A DNA stretch of 64,000 nt, from positions 8,298,747 through 8,362,746 of the forward strand of contig SSNP01000004.1 of the NCBI GenBank assembly GCA_006937955.1. The letters are read 5' to 3'. The notes under the pieces were generated by a model that did not search any database, was not told the DNA's origin, and saw only the letters and a list, made by a program, of their open reading frames with translations. The DNA is from Pachypanchax playfairii. Its lineage: Eukaryota; Chordata; Actinopteri; Cyprinodontiformes; Aplocheilidae. Shown here piece after piece: positions 49,501 to 63,100 of the stretch (within the stretch, counting starts at the first letter, position 1; each line of letters opens with the position of its first letter). Made by a program: the position numbers and the translations under genes.

Positions 49501-52500
49501 CTGTCTGACATCTGTAAGATATTTTTTTTATCACTTTATAACCCAGAACATGAAAAGTACAAAAGATTGTGTTCAGAAAGTTGAGATGGATGGGTTCTTT
49601 TGTAGGTTCTTCTAAACAATTTTTATTTTTTTGGCATTTCTTGAAGATTTTTAAAAATCTTCATGAGCTGATTGTAAAGAGAGAAAAAAATCACAGAGAC
49701 ATCATTGTTTAGCATCATGAGCTTCGATATGCAAGTAGATTAAATACTCAGGAGTCACTTCAATCCTAATGCTGCTTTGAAAGGATCAACTCTTACAGTT
49801 TACTCCGATAAGGTCTATGAAACCCCATGTTAGATGTTATGTTGTAAATTTTAACTTTGTGAAGTAATTACAGATTCAAAGAAATAAAAAAGGGGGAAAA
49901 GATATGCCTCATACATTAAGAATGAGTTTCGTATTCATGTACTTGAGCTGGTTTTGTTTAAGGTTTCACCAGATGTGCACGAGGAAATGAATCATTGCTT
50001 TTATCGTTTCTTTAATCAACCAAAGACTCTTTGTCCTTCTCTGACCACAGACTACAGAACCGGACCATGTTTCACCCAGGTGAACAACCAGATGTGCCAA
50101 GGCCAGCTCAGCGGGATCGTCTGCACCAAAACTCTGTGCTGTGCCACGATTGGTCGAGCGTGGGGCCACCCCTGTGAGCAGTGCCCCGCCCAGCCGCACC
50201 CCTGCAGACGAGGCTTCATCCCCAACATCCGCACTGGAGCATGCCAAGGTCAGATCTTACTCTTTCTCTTCATGACAACACTCCTTATAAACATCTTGTC
50301 AACAGCTATAAAGGACCAGAGTAATAACACACATGCAGCCATGCAGAAATATGCAACTGCACACAACCATCACGATAAACAACCTAACCAATACTTTATC
50401 CATCATCATTTCAGCTGAAATTCCTGCAGCAAAACATCTGCAAACTCATGTCAACAACTCTGATGCACATACACAACCGGTTGGATATGAGCTTCTTGTC
50501 AGGATCTTGTAAAAAAAACACAATCACAAACAGCTCAGCTGCTTTTCCTAAAGTTATTAGCTTATTCCTCCCTTTTTATATGGTGCATCAAAATACATCC
50601 TGTTATCTAGTAACATATAAAAGACCCACTGAAGCAGAAACCTTTTCCTGTTGTTAAATGGACTCTGTTTCTTTTACAGCTCTAATTCATTTTACTAGAC
50701 TGCTGGGAGTCATAGATGAGAAATGAAACAGTTTGGTAAAGAAACATTGACATCACTTTGTTTCTGTTGTCCTGGTTTTTGGTCTTGAGACCCTTAAGAA
50801 TAAACAGAAAACCATAATTACAGAGTGAGAATGGCATGTACCAGGCATGAAGGGTTTCTGTAAAAAAAAAAAACAAAGTGAATACCAAGGATGTAGTTTT
50901 TTTTGGAGCCTGTTTCCATCTCAGCTGCTTTTCTTTTTTGTTTTGAAGCTTCGTTTTGAGTCTCCTTNTTGTAATAACCTCTTTTGTCCTATTATTGGCT
51001 CCTTCCAACTCCTTTTATCTCAACATCAGCATCATCAAGAGCAGGCTGATGATGATGTCACACATTATAAATATTAGCGCTAAGAACATTAAGTTCATGT
51101 ATTTTGTATTCAGGTTTTAAAGGAAGTTGTTGTGTAAAGCCATGTAAATTGTTTCAAATTTAACAGTGAAATTGAAAATTGTAGTTGTTTTTTCATGTTA
51201 GCAGTTGAAACCTTTGATTCAGGGACGGATGGTTTCTCATGATGTTCATGCAGCTCATGTAACACGACCCTTGACTGTTAATTTAGGAAACAAATGCAAT
51301 AAATTTCAGTTCTGCCCCTTTATGTACATAAATTGGACTTTTTCAGGTATTGACTCTGTTGATACAAAGTACCTATACTTCACCGCTTTCAGGGCACACA
51401 AACAGGGAATCAATTTTTCATTATTTAATCATACTATTTTCAACATCTAAAACAATTTGTAAAAAAGACTCTCAGAAAATCTCAAGAAATACTGATCAGT
51501 TCTGGTCTGGCTCCTCAGGGAGACGAACTTAAAAGGGAAAGTGAAGACAGGTTGCTCATATGGTCGAGACATGCCGGAGTAGTATGATAACTCATCTCTC
51601 TGACTCACATAACTCTTCTCAGACTTTCTGTTTTTGTAAGTTCTGCTTTCTTCTGTCTCATAATATCAGTTTTTGTGTTTTTCTCTCTCTCTTTTTAAGT
51701 TTCCACTCACATATCTTTACACCACATGCGCACACTCCAGACACCTAATCGCCAGAGAGCCAAGAACAACCTTTCTCTGGCAGCAGTACAAAGAACACAT
51801 GATCATGAATCCAAACGTATGGATTCCAGTCTGGGCTCCACATCAGGATGTGGCACAAAGTCCCTTTTTGTTTCTCCTCCTGACTTTCACATACTGAACT
51901 TCTTTAAAATGAGACAGCTATTGCAATTAGTTATAAAATATATCATTTAGTTGGCANNNNNNNNNNCTAAGAACATTAAGTTCATGTATTTTGTATTCAG
52001 GTTTTAAAGGAAGTTGTTGTGTAAAGCCATGTAAATTGTTTCAAATTTAACAGTGAAATTGAAAATTGTAGTTGTTTTTTCATGTTAGCAGTTGAAACCT
52101 TTGATTCAGGGACGGATGGTTTCTCATGATGTTCATGCAGCTCATGTAACACGACCCTTGACTGTTAATTTAGGAAACAAATGCAATAAATTTCAGTTCT
52201 GCCCCTTTATGTACATAAATTGGACTTTTTCAGGTATTGACTCTGTTGATACAAAGTACCTATACTTCACCGCTTTCAGGGCACACAAACAGGGAATCAA
52301 TTTTTCATTATTTAATCATACTATTTAACTATTTTCAACATCTAAAACAATTTGTAAAAAAGACTCTCAGAAAATCTCAAGAAATACTGATCAGTTCTGG
52401 TCTGGCTCCTCAGGGAGACGAACTTAAAAGGGAAAGTGAAGACAGGTTGCTCATATGGTCGAGACATGCCGGAGTAGTATGATAACTCATCTCTCTGACT

Positions 52501-55500
52501 CACATAACTCTTCTCAGACTTTCTGTTTTTGTAAGTTCTGCTTTCTTCTGTCTCATAATATCAGTTTTTGTGTTTTTCTCTCTCTCTTTTTAAGTTTCCA
52601 CTCACATATCTTTACACCACATGCGCACACTCCAGACACCTAATCGCCAGAGAGCCAAGAACAACCTTTCTCTGGCAGCAGTACAAAGAACACATGATCA
52701 TGAATCCAAACGTATGGATTCCAGTCTGGGCTCCACATCAGGATGTGGCACAAAGTCCCTTTTTGTTTCTCCTCCTGACTTTCACATACTGAACTTCTTT
52801 AAAATGAGACAGCTATTGCAATTAGTTATAAAATATATCATTTAGTTGGCAGAAACAGTCTGTTTCTATATTTTTGTGCATGTGTGGAGCTGTTCCCAAA
52901 CATTTTTAGAGGATATCTCCTGATCGGTGATTGGTGCTGATGTGCTGTGTGTGATCAGAAGCATCCACAGTTTTACAAGAACCTGCCCATTAACATGTTT
53001 TCAATCTGGGTAAAGTGACTCACATTGAATTCTGGGAAAACATTGATTTAAAAAGTCCTTTCCTGTTTCTAAAGAGCTGAAGTCATTTTTAATGCATGTG
53101 AGTTTTTGACATGTGAGGCACATTGATGATAAATCCTGTATTTAATCACTCATTTGCTTTTAATCCATCATGTATCCGTTGATTATTTTTCTTTTCTTAG
53201 AAGTCTGTGTTTTATTTTTCAGATGTGGACGAGTGCCAGGCTGTTCCTGGTTTGTGTTCTGGAGGAAACTGTATCAACACTGTTGGATCTTATGAATGTA
53301 AATGTCCTGCTGGCCACCGTCAGAGTGAGACTAGCCACAAATGTGAAGGTGAGTCTTATTAGAACTGAAATCTGATTTGACACAAAGTTATTTTTGGAAT
53401 ATAAGAAGGACATTCAGAGTGATGACGAAAAGTTTTACTGTCCAAATTAATTCACTCTCACTCAAACAGTTTGTTTATTCACCATTATTAATGGTTGATG
53501 AACAGTTTGCCACATTTCCAGCATTTTTTCTGAAGCTCTTGCTCCACATTTTTTCTGCTAATGATTTTATGGTACAAGCTTTATTTTAAGGCTCTCAAAA
53601 CACAATATTCAGTTAGTTGTTTTTAATGTGATATCAACCTTTTGGATCCAGCTGGAGTCCCAAAGGCTCTACAAATAGTTTTTAAGCTAATGAGAAAAGA
53701 AGAATACCCTAAAATAAAGGAGGAGCAGAAAAAGGGGAATGGTCGCAGAGATCAATACCTCTATAATAAAATAATAATAGAAAACAGTCATAATATTTGT
53801 AACTCACACAAATATATTTTGAAGAAAATGTAAATTATGTAAAATAGCTGCTAAAAACACTTAAACATCACCAAAAGAAAAAAAAAAGCTTATTATTTTC
53901 AACATTTTAGCTTAGAAATCCTTTTTTACATAATGATAATTCTTAGAAAAGTCTGTGAGATTTTGTCAAGATTTGATTGAATAAATATTAAGACCTTCAT
54001 GAACCTTCTTCTTTATGGCGACTTCGGGTTTTCTGGGATCAGTCTGACAAATCTCCACAGGCGTTTAAAATTTTACAATGTGTCAGGAGTTAAAGTGGTC
54101 CTGAAGTGTGCACACAGGCAAACACACACAAACGGACATGTGTGTGCACTCAGCGGAGCGGACTCACATTACAGTGTGTTGATTGGCTGGAATTTAAACA
54201 ATGCACAAGCTAAACAGCCTGATGGTTAACCAGTCAGGGTTGTGTCTGTTGGACTGAGGCCGATATGTTCTCAGTCTTCTGGGAGGATTACAGAAAGCTC
54301 TTAAACTTTTTCAGCCAGATGACATTTATTCCACTGAAAGAGACAAGGCCTGCAGTGTCTCAGTGTATCAGTGCGTGAATTATTATCTAAATTTGACTTT
54401 TATTAGCTTGTAGCAGCTCTGTTTATGTTTGCTGGAAACTGGTGTTTCCACATTTAGATTCACGAGAGACAATTAACATGACAAAGCCAGAGTTGATTTA
54501 TGATTCAGTGAATAAAGAAGGAAATTGGAAGGATGACTTGTCTAAATTCAACAGAATCTTAGTTTCTGATGTGGGTTTGGAGGGAAAGCCACCTTGGGTA
54601 AGGAGAGAATGAGGGTTTCCAGAGATGCTGAGCTATGCTCGCTGACATTTGGGCGTGGATGCTCTAGCTGCCTTCTTGCTGATACAACACAGCCCAATCC
54701 AATGCTACGCACATGCCAAGGACACTCTGAAACAGTTCAGTAATTCAAAGAAACTTCAAAAGATTTTTCCTCTCTGATCTCGAAATCCTTCGAGATCAAC
54801 CAGCTGATCAAAAGTGGCAGCTGATGAGTTTCTGGAGATTCACAAACACAAAACAGCTGAATGTGACGAGGACTTCTTGGGAATAAAATCCATGTTGTAA
54901 CAAATATCCCAAACATATATTACTGCTAATATCAACATAATTGTGGGAAATTTCATTTAATCTAGAAGCCTTTTGTACACATTTGTTTTAGGGTTGAGAC
55001 GTAAAAGAATTCCTCTAATAAACTACAGATTATCTCATTAAGCTGAAACAGTTGATGACATATTGACAGCAGTTTTGTCAGATTGGAGAGAAAAGTGAAT
55101 CTGACGTATGACAAAATTGTCAATAAAATGAGGATAAAATGCAAACAATTTCAGACACTTTGAGCCTAAATTACAACCAGAATGTTTTAATTAATGTATT
55201 TTTGGAAACGTGTGATTCCAATTAAAATTTTACATATTTTCTAGCTAATTTTGTCTCCAACAGTTGCAGCCAGGTGGCTCGGAAGGAGAAAAGTGTCTAT
55301 GCATCTTTTCCAAGTCAAATTCGTTGTATTGTTCAAATGATACTTGGCCAATAAAGCTTGATTCTGATTCTTAAGGGATTCATGAAAACATTGCTAATGA
55401 AGGCTAACAAAGATCCAACTTCAATGCTAAAGATTAGATACTACGGTATATTCTTTACATATTTTCTTGCATTGGCAAGTCAAAATATTCACAAGTATCA

Positions 55501-58500
55501 AGTCTCAAATTCTCATGTATAGAACTCAAACTCAACTGAGTACAAACAAAAAGCAAGTCCTGTACAGAAAGTCTTAAATCCTCCCTCGTTTCTTTGTGTT
55601 TTGTTTCTAAGGAGCCAAACTTTCTTGTAATATTTTAAATTGATCACCAGTTCTTCAGGCGTTTTGGAGTTTTTTTTGGAATTTAGCTACTTTTCTACTC
55701 AGTTTCAGTTCCAGTACTTGACGATTTTCAGAGGAACATGTAAGTGTGAATTGATGAGAAACTGGTTTTAAGTACTAGATGTTGCACATTCTTCTAATCC
55801 AGTTGGTGGTCAGGATTCTTTGAAAGAAGAAATGACCCATAAATTTGTTTCTGGGAGGAGAAGTTTGAAGTTTCACGAGACAAAGTCTGCAGCATCATCG
55901 ACATTTCTCCATCACATGTAGCCAAGAACTCCATCAACCGTCTGGCCACCAAATGGCTCAAAGATTGACTAAATAATGGACCAACTCTCATTTTCACTCA
56001 ACTTAAATCTTACTAAGTAACTGTGGGTCTTTCTAAAATGTCAGATTTACAGTGAGGGAAGACAAAACACCACTTGGAGCAACATTTGGAGGCCGTTTCT
56101 TTCTGCTTTAGTGGAAGCTGATCTTAAACAAATAAAGAAGTAGACAGACTCTTTGGATCGAGGGCTCTTGGCTGTAATTAAAAAGAAATACTGTTAGATA
56201 TTTAACATATCTGAAAACCAAAACAGAAAAATTTAAGGGTATTTGGGTTAATTTTTCAAAATTAAAATTCTACAAGTAAATGTTGTCGTTTAGTTGGCTA
56301 ACAACTCCGCACATGAATCTGTCTCTGAGAAAAACCGTAAACATTTGGGCTAAAAGTTGAAAATTCTCAATTATCTGTTGTAAAATAGGGTCGTCAAACT
56401 GTTAACTGAAAACGTTCCCATGCTTTTTTTTTTTTTTTTTTTAGTTGAGAAGTGAAGCGATTGAATGTGCTGTTTGTTCACTTTAACCGGTGCGTGAGTG
56501 TGTTTTTTGGGGGGTTAAATGTGCTGAATGGTTCTGTTGTGAGATATTTCTTAGGTCATGGATCTGCAGGAAACCCGTGTTTGGCAAAATCTCACAAACA
56601 ATCAGACTGGGTCCTTTGGGGGGGGGTGGAAGCTTTCACCAAAAAGTCAGATTATTGTAGTAAATGCACAAATGAAACCTCACAGAGAGACTCGACAGTG
56701 AAATTACTGGGGTTTAGAAGCAGTCAGAATAAAGTGCGGTTAAATGTTGTTGGTGTTGAATCTTTTTAGGCACTTGGTTTTATAGCCCACACTCTGCTGA
56801 ACAACCTCCTTTTTTAAAACCTTTTTTTTCTGTTTTGCCTCTTCATCTATTTTTTTCCATAAATACAGTGCCTTGTCTCGAAGCCAGCTGTTAGCGCTGA
56901 AGGAAAACAAAAAAAACACTTAAAGCATCTGTGGGACTTTTTCATTACCCACTCAGACCTCCCTGTTGCTCTGAAACTTACAGATTCTCAAACACACAAT
57001 AAAAACAAAGAGTTACTGACAGCCCGGCTGCTTCGTTTCAGCTTTAGTTAAAAATAAATAGTGGAAAAATCTATACGTATGAGAGATTTTTTACATACTA
57101 ATGAGACTTTTTGAAACAGATGACGGCATTCATAACTTTGCTGTAGACATTGATCCAGGTGGCACGCCCCTCGGTGCAGGTTTTTTTTGTGTGGAGTAAT
57201 GTCTGGCGTGCTGACGCTGCTGCTGACACGAGATTTATTTGGCTTTGCTTCTCAGTCGAACCCAGACCTTCTGCCACTGATCTCAGACACGAGTCAACAG
57301 AGAACCAACAGCCCCCTCACTTCCTGCATGATGCATTACTATATAATAATATCCCAACACATACCCGCCCATACATACGAGTTTCATGCTCTGAGAGAGA
57401 CTGATACCTGCAAACTAATGTAATTTAACTCGGCTCAGAAATTACACACTGACACATTGTAATTGCCCCTCCCTCCAGTACTTTTTGGAAACTTAATTTT
57501 GGGTCCATCTGACATCTAAAAAGCTGTGCTATGAGCGCTACTTTGCTTTTGCAATGCTTTTGTTCCTCATTAGCTTGGGATGTGCTCCCCTTGTGGTAGA
57601 TGGAGGATATAGTAATCTAGTAACTGTTTACAAGCAGCAAAAAACAACATAACATTTTTTTCAGAAGCAGAGAAATGAATAAAATATTGTTACTACAGTT
57701 TAAACATGTTTTCCTGGGGATTTTTAGCTTGAGTAAAACAAAACAAAAACTGAAGACATTCCACTTTTGCAAGCTGTTAACATGTGGTTTGCTTCAAGGC
57801 TCAGTGATGACCTCCTACTGTCACAAAACAGACAAAACTTCAACAATATGAATGTCAACATATGGATCACATGATGGGATGAACGGAGGTGTTTATGACG
57901 TAACTCTGTGTTTCAGACATCGATGAATGCAGCACCATTCCTGGTGTGTGTGATGGTGGAGAATGCGCTAACACTGCCGGTAGCTACGTTTGCACCTGTC
58001 CACGGGGCTACATCTCCACCACAGATGGATCCAGATGTGTGGGTGAGTCATCCAGAAACAAACTCTCTTAGCACCTCTCACTCTTGGCTGTGCATTTCTT
58101 CAGCTAAGAGCTTCACATCTGGCTGGTAATTTGCCTTCATCCCTGCTTCCTGTGCGTAAGGATCTGATGAGCGAAGCTGGCCTGCAGACCATTGGTCACC
58201 ATGTGCAAACGCACTTACACGCACTGTTTGGCCTTGACAACATTAATCTACTCTAATGTTAGCGCTCCTCTGACTCACAAACAGCGCATACTTCACTGAC
58301 ACGTCCATTGAAACACTACCAGGTGTTAATGTATTCCTGCAGTGCTCCTCCATCATGGCAGCTACAGTGAAACAGAGCCAGGTGTTGCTTTATTTCATGA
58401 TGTTCTCCCCAAAACGGACAGTTCAGGGTCGGTCTCTTTCACCCTTTTAGATTTATAGGAGACAGATACTTTCCTCCAATAAGTGACTCAACAGTCTGGA

Positions 58501-60078
58501 TTGCTGTAATTGAAGAAACATGTTTGTTTTCCCCTCAAATCTGATATTCTACTACACTTTCTAGTGGTGGAGTATCAGATTTCCTAGTTTTCATGGAAAA
58601 TAACAAGATTTTGTTTAGGAAAATATGAACCAGAATTTGGTTTGAATACACCAAGATGTGTGCCCAAAAAAAATATGGGAAGTGATCTCACTGTAAGAAG
58701 CTGTCAGAAGGGAATTGGTTACTTTCAAGGCATCAAAAATGAAGAATTGATACATTTGATTTAAACATTTAACTGGCAACAAAAACTAAATTAACAAGAA
58801 TTTCCAAGTATATTTGCACACCCCCTGGACATTCTGTTACACAGATGCACAGTCACTTCCATAGTCCCAAATTATATATCTTTGTATTGCACAGTCGTTC
58901 TTATCGTCTTATTTACCATATTTTTCATATATGTTTTTATATTGCATATTTAGTCCTGTACAGTACAACAATCTCTTTTTTTCTCATATTTTTCATATAT
59001 GTTTCTTTTATTGCATATTTTGCACTGTACAGTTAAGTTGTTATGTTATTTTAATTCTATATCTTATCTTAAACTTTCTTAGTTAAACTTACCTTCTGTC
59101 TTGCTTTTGATATTATTTTCTATTTCATAGTCTTTTATTTCAAGGTCAAGGGCAGTTGTCCAAAGCATTTCACTGCATATCGTACTGTGTATGACTGTGT
59201 GTGATAAATGAAATTTGAATTTGAATTTGCGAAGCATCAAAACTGAGAATTTCTAAAAATATTACAAATTTTAAAAGATTTTTCCTTAACAAGAACAGGC
59301 TGTTCTAATGTTCCCATGTTTTTAAGAGTTGTTATAACTTTCTAAGTTGCTGATCTATCCTTATAGGACTTAACTTTTTTCAGCTGTGTGACCCAAATCT
59401 CAAGTTACTATTATGAGCCGAGGTTTGAACTGACAGCTAGTTTTGTTTAAGATGTTAATCAGTTAATATTTACACATTGTTTTAAGTTTAATGAAGGGAA
59501 TTCCATCATCAGAGTCAAAGCACAGGGCGTATTAAAATGTTCTTCAATTTTTATAATATAACTTAATAAAGTTTAAAATGATGCATTATTAAAATGTTCT
59601 CATTTCTCTGTTCTTTTCTGCCTTTTTTGCCCCTTCCTTCAGATGATTTGTCTTTCTGTCACTTTTAATTCTGACTGTTACAGTAAGACCTTTTCATAAA
59701 CCACAGGTTATTACCTCAGCTAACATGTCGGTAATATTCTGTGGTAAAACCTTGTTGTTTACAGCTGATCTGTTCATATTTCCATCTTTATTTCTCACTT
59801 AATCTCTTAAACTGAGCCATTCTCAATTTATTATATGAGGATATATACATAAATATATGCAATCCAACGTTTGGCAAACAGGCAAATCTGGATTTGAAAA
59901 GAAAGACCAAACAAACCTGTTTACTTCTTGATACATGTTGAGTCTTTTTCAGGCTGTTAGTTTTTATGTCTTGGAGGAAATTTGAAAAATAAGGACAGAT
60001 TTCTGGCTTGTTCTTGAGGTTTTACTGTCCTGTTTTTTGTGGGATGTTCTGCTCTGTGGTAAAGTAGAGTGAAGCAAA

Positions 60079-60170
<92 letters not shown>

Positions 60171-63100
60171 TTGTATTTCTGACCTCCTGGGGACCCGTTT
60201 CCTGACTTTTACTATCTTTCTGGGGTCCGAGGGTTCTTGTGGGGACCGAAGCCTGGTCCCCATGAGGGGGACTCCCCTTTTTAGGGTTAGGGGTTAGGTT
60301 TATAGGTATGGTGTGAATAGAGTTTTAGTTAGTCTTAGGGTTAGTTATAGATCAGTAATGGTTAAGGTTAGGAAAAGGGTTTGGGCAATGGACGGTCCCC
60401 ATAAGAATAACAAAACAAACATGAGTGTGTGTTTTGGGGAGCTGACAGCAATCAGAGCCTAATTCCTGGTGGAAACTTGAAAAAAGACCTGTCCAGTGAT
60501 CCAGTCTGTAAAAACACCTCACAGAATGAAAAGCTCGTGCAGTGGTGCAACACTGGTGAGCAAACTACAGCCTGGATGTAATTTAGGTCTCCGTCATCAT
60601 CATCAGCAACCCTCACCAACTCCTCCACACTTTCCCCCGTATTCTCCACCTTTGTAACTCCTATGGGATGTTTTGTGGTTTGCGTACATGCTGGTGTGTA
60701 CGTATGGGGCCGTACACGTTGCTGCGCTGCTCTGTATGTGCTCGCAGACGCAGAACGGTGTCATGTTCAGTCTAACTGGCAGGAATCACCCCACATGGAA
60801 CTGATTAATTTCAGCCTGCTGGCTCATTAGTGACTTAATCGACTTGTGCCCCCCGCCCCCCTCCCCTCCACTCCCTTCTGTCTTCTCATTTCTTTTTCCT
60901 CTCCTTTTCTTTCTGTGGATGTATTTCAAAAGTTCGTTCACAAATGCACACTTTTTAAAATGTATGTGCGGTTGGGTGTTTCTGTATCTCCTGGTTTATT
61001 CTTTTTAGGAAAAAACCCTGAGAATTTTGTTCTCCCGCCTCATTCGTTACACATTCTTTATTACGCACCAGCTCCCTCTCGTGTCCCGCTGATCCTGACC
61101 TCGAAAACTGTAATAAATCTGACCCCTTTTCAGGGGCCTAATATGTAGGTGAGCCTTTAGGCAGCTTGGAGCCCATAAAGACGCTTCCTCCTCAGGGACC
61201 ATAGAGAGGGCAGACCAGTTAGTTCCAGTCACCCACGTCCAGGGTCTTACATTAGTAGGAATTTGATACAAGACTCATAAACACATTTTTATGTTTTTAA
61301 ATTAAGTTCAAATAAGAAAAGACATCAATAGCTCATGCTTCTTAGTGTGTGGACACTAAAAAAATCTTCGTTTTTCATCTACCAACTAAAGTGATTTTGA
61401 ATTCCTTTGCTGAAAAGGGGATGCGTTTGTGCACTTCCAAAACGTTTAGATTTAAGTATACACCATGACAGCTATATGTTACTCTGAATCTGCAATATAT
61501 GTCTTTAATACTGAGAAAGACAACCTGAACATTTGGTATCACATTGTATTTAAGTGCCTAAAAGTTAAAAAACATTAAAACATAACTGCAAATCAAACAC
61601 TTATATCCAACCTCCCCCTCATGGATGTCTATATGATCTATATGATGTTGGTGTTAACTCGTGGTGCTTGCAGGTGTGTAACTGTTTGTGTCCCTTGTCT
61701 GCTCTCAGATCAGCGTGTAGGCACCTGTTTCTCTGCTCTGGCTCATGGCCGCTGTGCAATGGAGCTGAACGGCCAGTTCACCAAGATGCAGTGTTGCTGT
61801 GAAGCGGGACGCTGCTGGGCTTTGGGTCAGATCCCTGAGATGTGTCCCGTCATAGGTTCTGGTGAGTGTGTATAAAACACAGAACAGAGTAAAAAGGAAG
61901 ACTGAGGTTGCAACACTGGAAAGATCATCAACTCAAGCTGAAGAGGGTGTTGCTATGATCAGAGTCTAAAAATTTTTTTTAAAAAAAGATGGAAACAATT
62001 CTAATACCCATCATCTCTTTATTTAGACCATAATTTGAAAGTATTCCTGTTCGTGAGTCTCTTGATCAGTTACAGAACTGTATCTTTCACCAGATCAGAC
62101 TGTTATGTGCACATGTTTCATCTTTATCTCGAACCAGTAAACCAGCATAGTTTGCATGGCTGCAGCAATCAGTGTCAACTGTTATAACTTTATTATAACG
62201 TTAAGTGTCCTCTGTTGTCTCTATCTCTACAAGACGAGTTCAGGCGTCTGTGTATTGTGGGTGTTCCACAAGGCCTCCCTCATAACTTCCCCAGTGGATA
62301 TTTTCCCAACAACAACGGTAACTATGGATTCCAACTCCGTCCTGGCGTCCCGAATGGGAACGGAAATGGAAAAACTGGGGGCAACGGAGGAGGCGACACT
62401 TTTAAAGAAAATGGTGGTAACTTTGGAAATAATGGTGGGAATTTCGGCGGTAATGGGGGAGGATTGAACCACCAACAAATAGGTGATTAAATTTCCTTTC
62501 CAACATGAGCACAATGAGTTATGTATTTTCTTTCATTTTCAGTTTCTTTATGTGTCTGTTTTGTTTCCTAAGGTGTTGTTTCTTTGAATGAAAGCTATGA
62601 TTTTTGCAAAATCTTCACCCATCTGTGTTTAAATGGACGCTGCATCCCGGTACAATCAAGCTACCGCTGCGAGTGCAACATGGGGTACAAGCAGGACGTC
62701 CGTGGGGAGTGTATCGGTAGGAAACATGCAAACACGCTGTAAATCAAACAATATAAGCACATATTTTCAATCAGCTCATAGGTAAGGCAGACAGACTGAG
62801 TGTATTTCATGCACTATACTGCCACCTTATGTCCGTTCAAGGAGTTTGCTTTAATTTGAACTTTGGTTTTGTCCAATATATTCAGACAGTGTGGGTAATA
62901 TTTCCCCTTTTTCACTGTATAGATGTGGATGAGTGTTTGAGTAACCCCTGCATTAATGGTGACTGTGTCAACACACCTGGATCGTACCACTGCAAGTGTC
63001 ACGAAGGATACCAGGGAACCCCAACTAAACAAGCCTGCATTGGTATGTCTGAGCACGCCGTGAACATCAGCGCTAGAATGTTTTCAGAATGAATGAATGA

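Larger units (their letters stand above)
42348..50050 (+). other. fibrillin intron 5
   Basis: 7.7 kb. Contains a foldback MITE (47739-47940), a C24 run (48087-48110), and a short fragment at about 48361-48455 resembling the dispersed repeat at 12516. No other gene supported; the longer minus-strand reading at 43603-44058 has no family resemblance. Confidence 0.6.
58043..61708 (+). other. fibrillin intron 8, repeat-rich
   Basis: 3.7 kb with a LINE 3' end (58818-59230), a long GT array and an adjoining GGTCCCC-containing repeat (60168-60430). No coding content. Confidence 0.65.

Noticed and set aside
51205..52845. Three pairs of identical open readings that look like a duplicated small gene
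   Set aside because: They recur only because the sequence is duplicated around the 10-N gap; no coding signature or splice context.
59964..60297. Thr-His and Cys-Val repeat proteins on the two strands
   Set aside because: Translations of the GT array.
60270..60380. Interstitial telomere (TTAGGG words)
   Set aside because: Only a few imperfect hexamers inside a dispersed repeat; not a tandem telomeric array.
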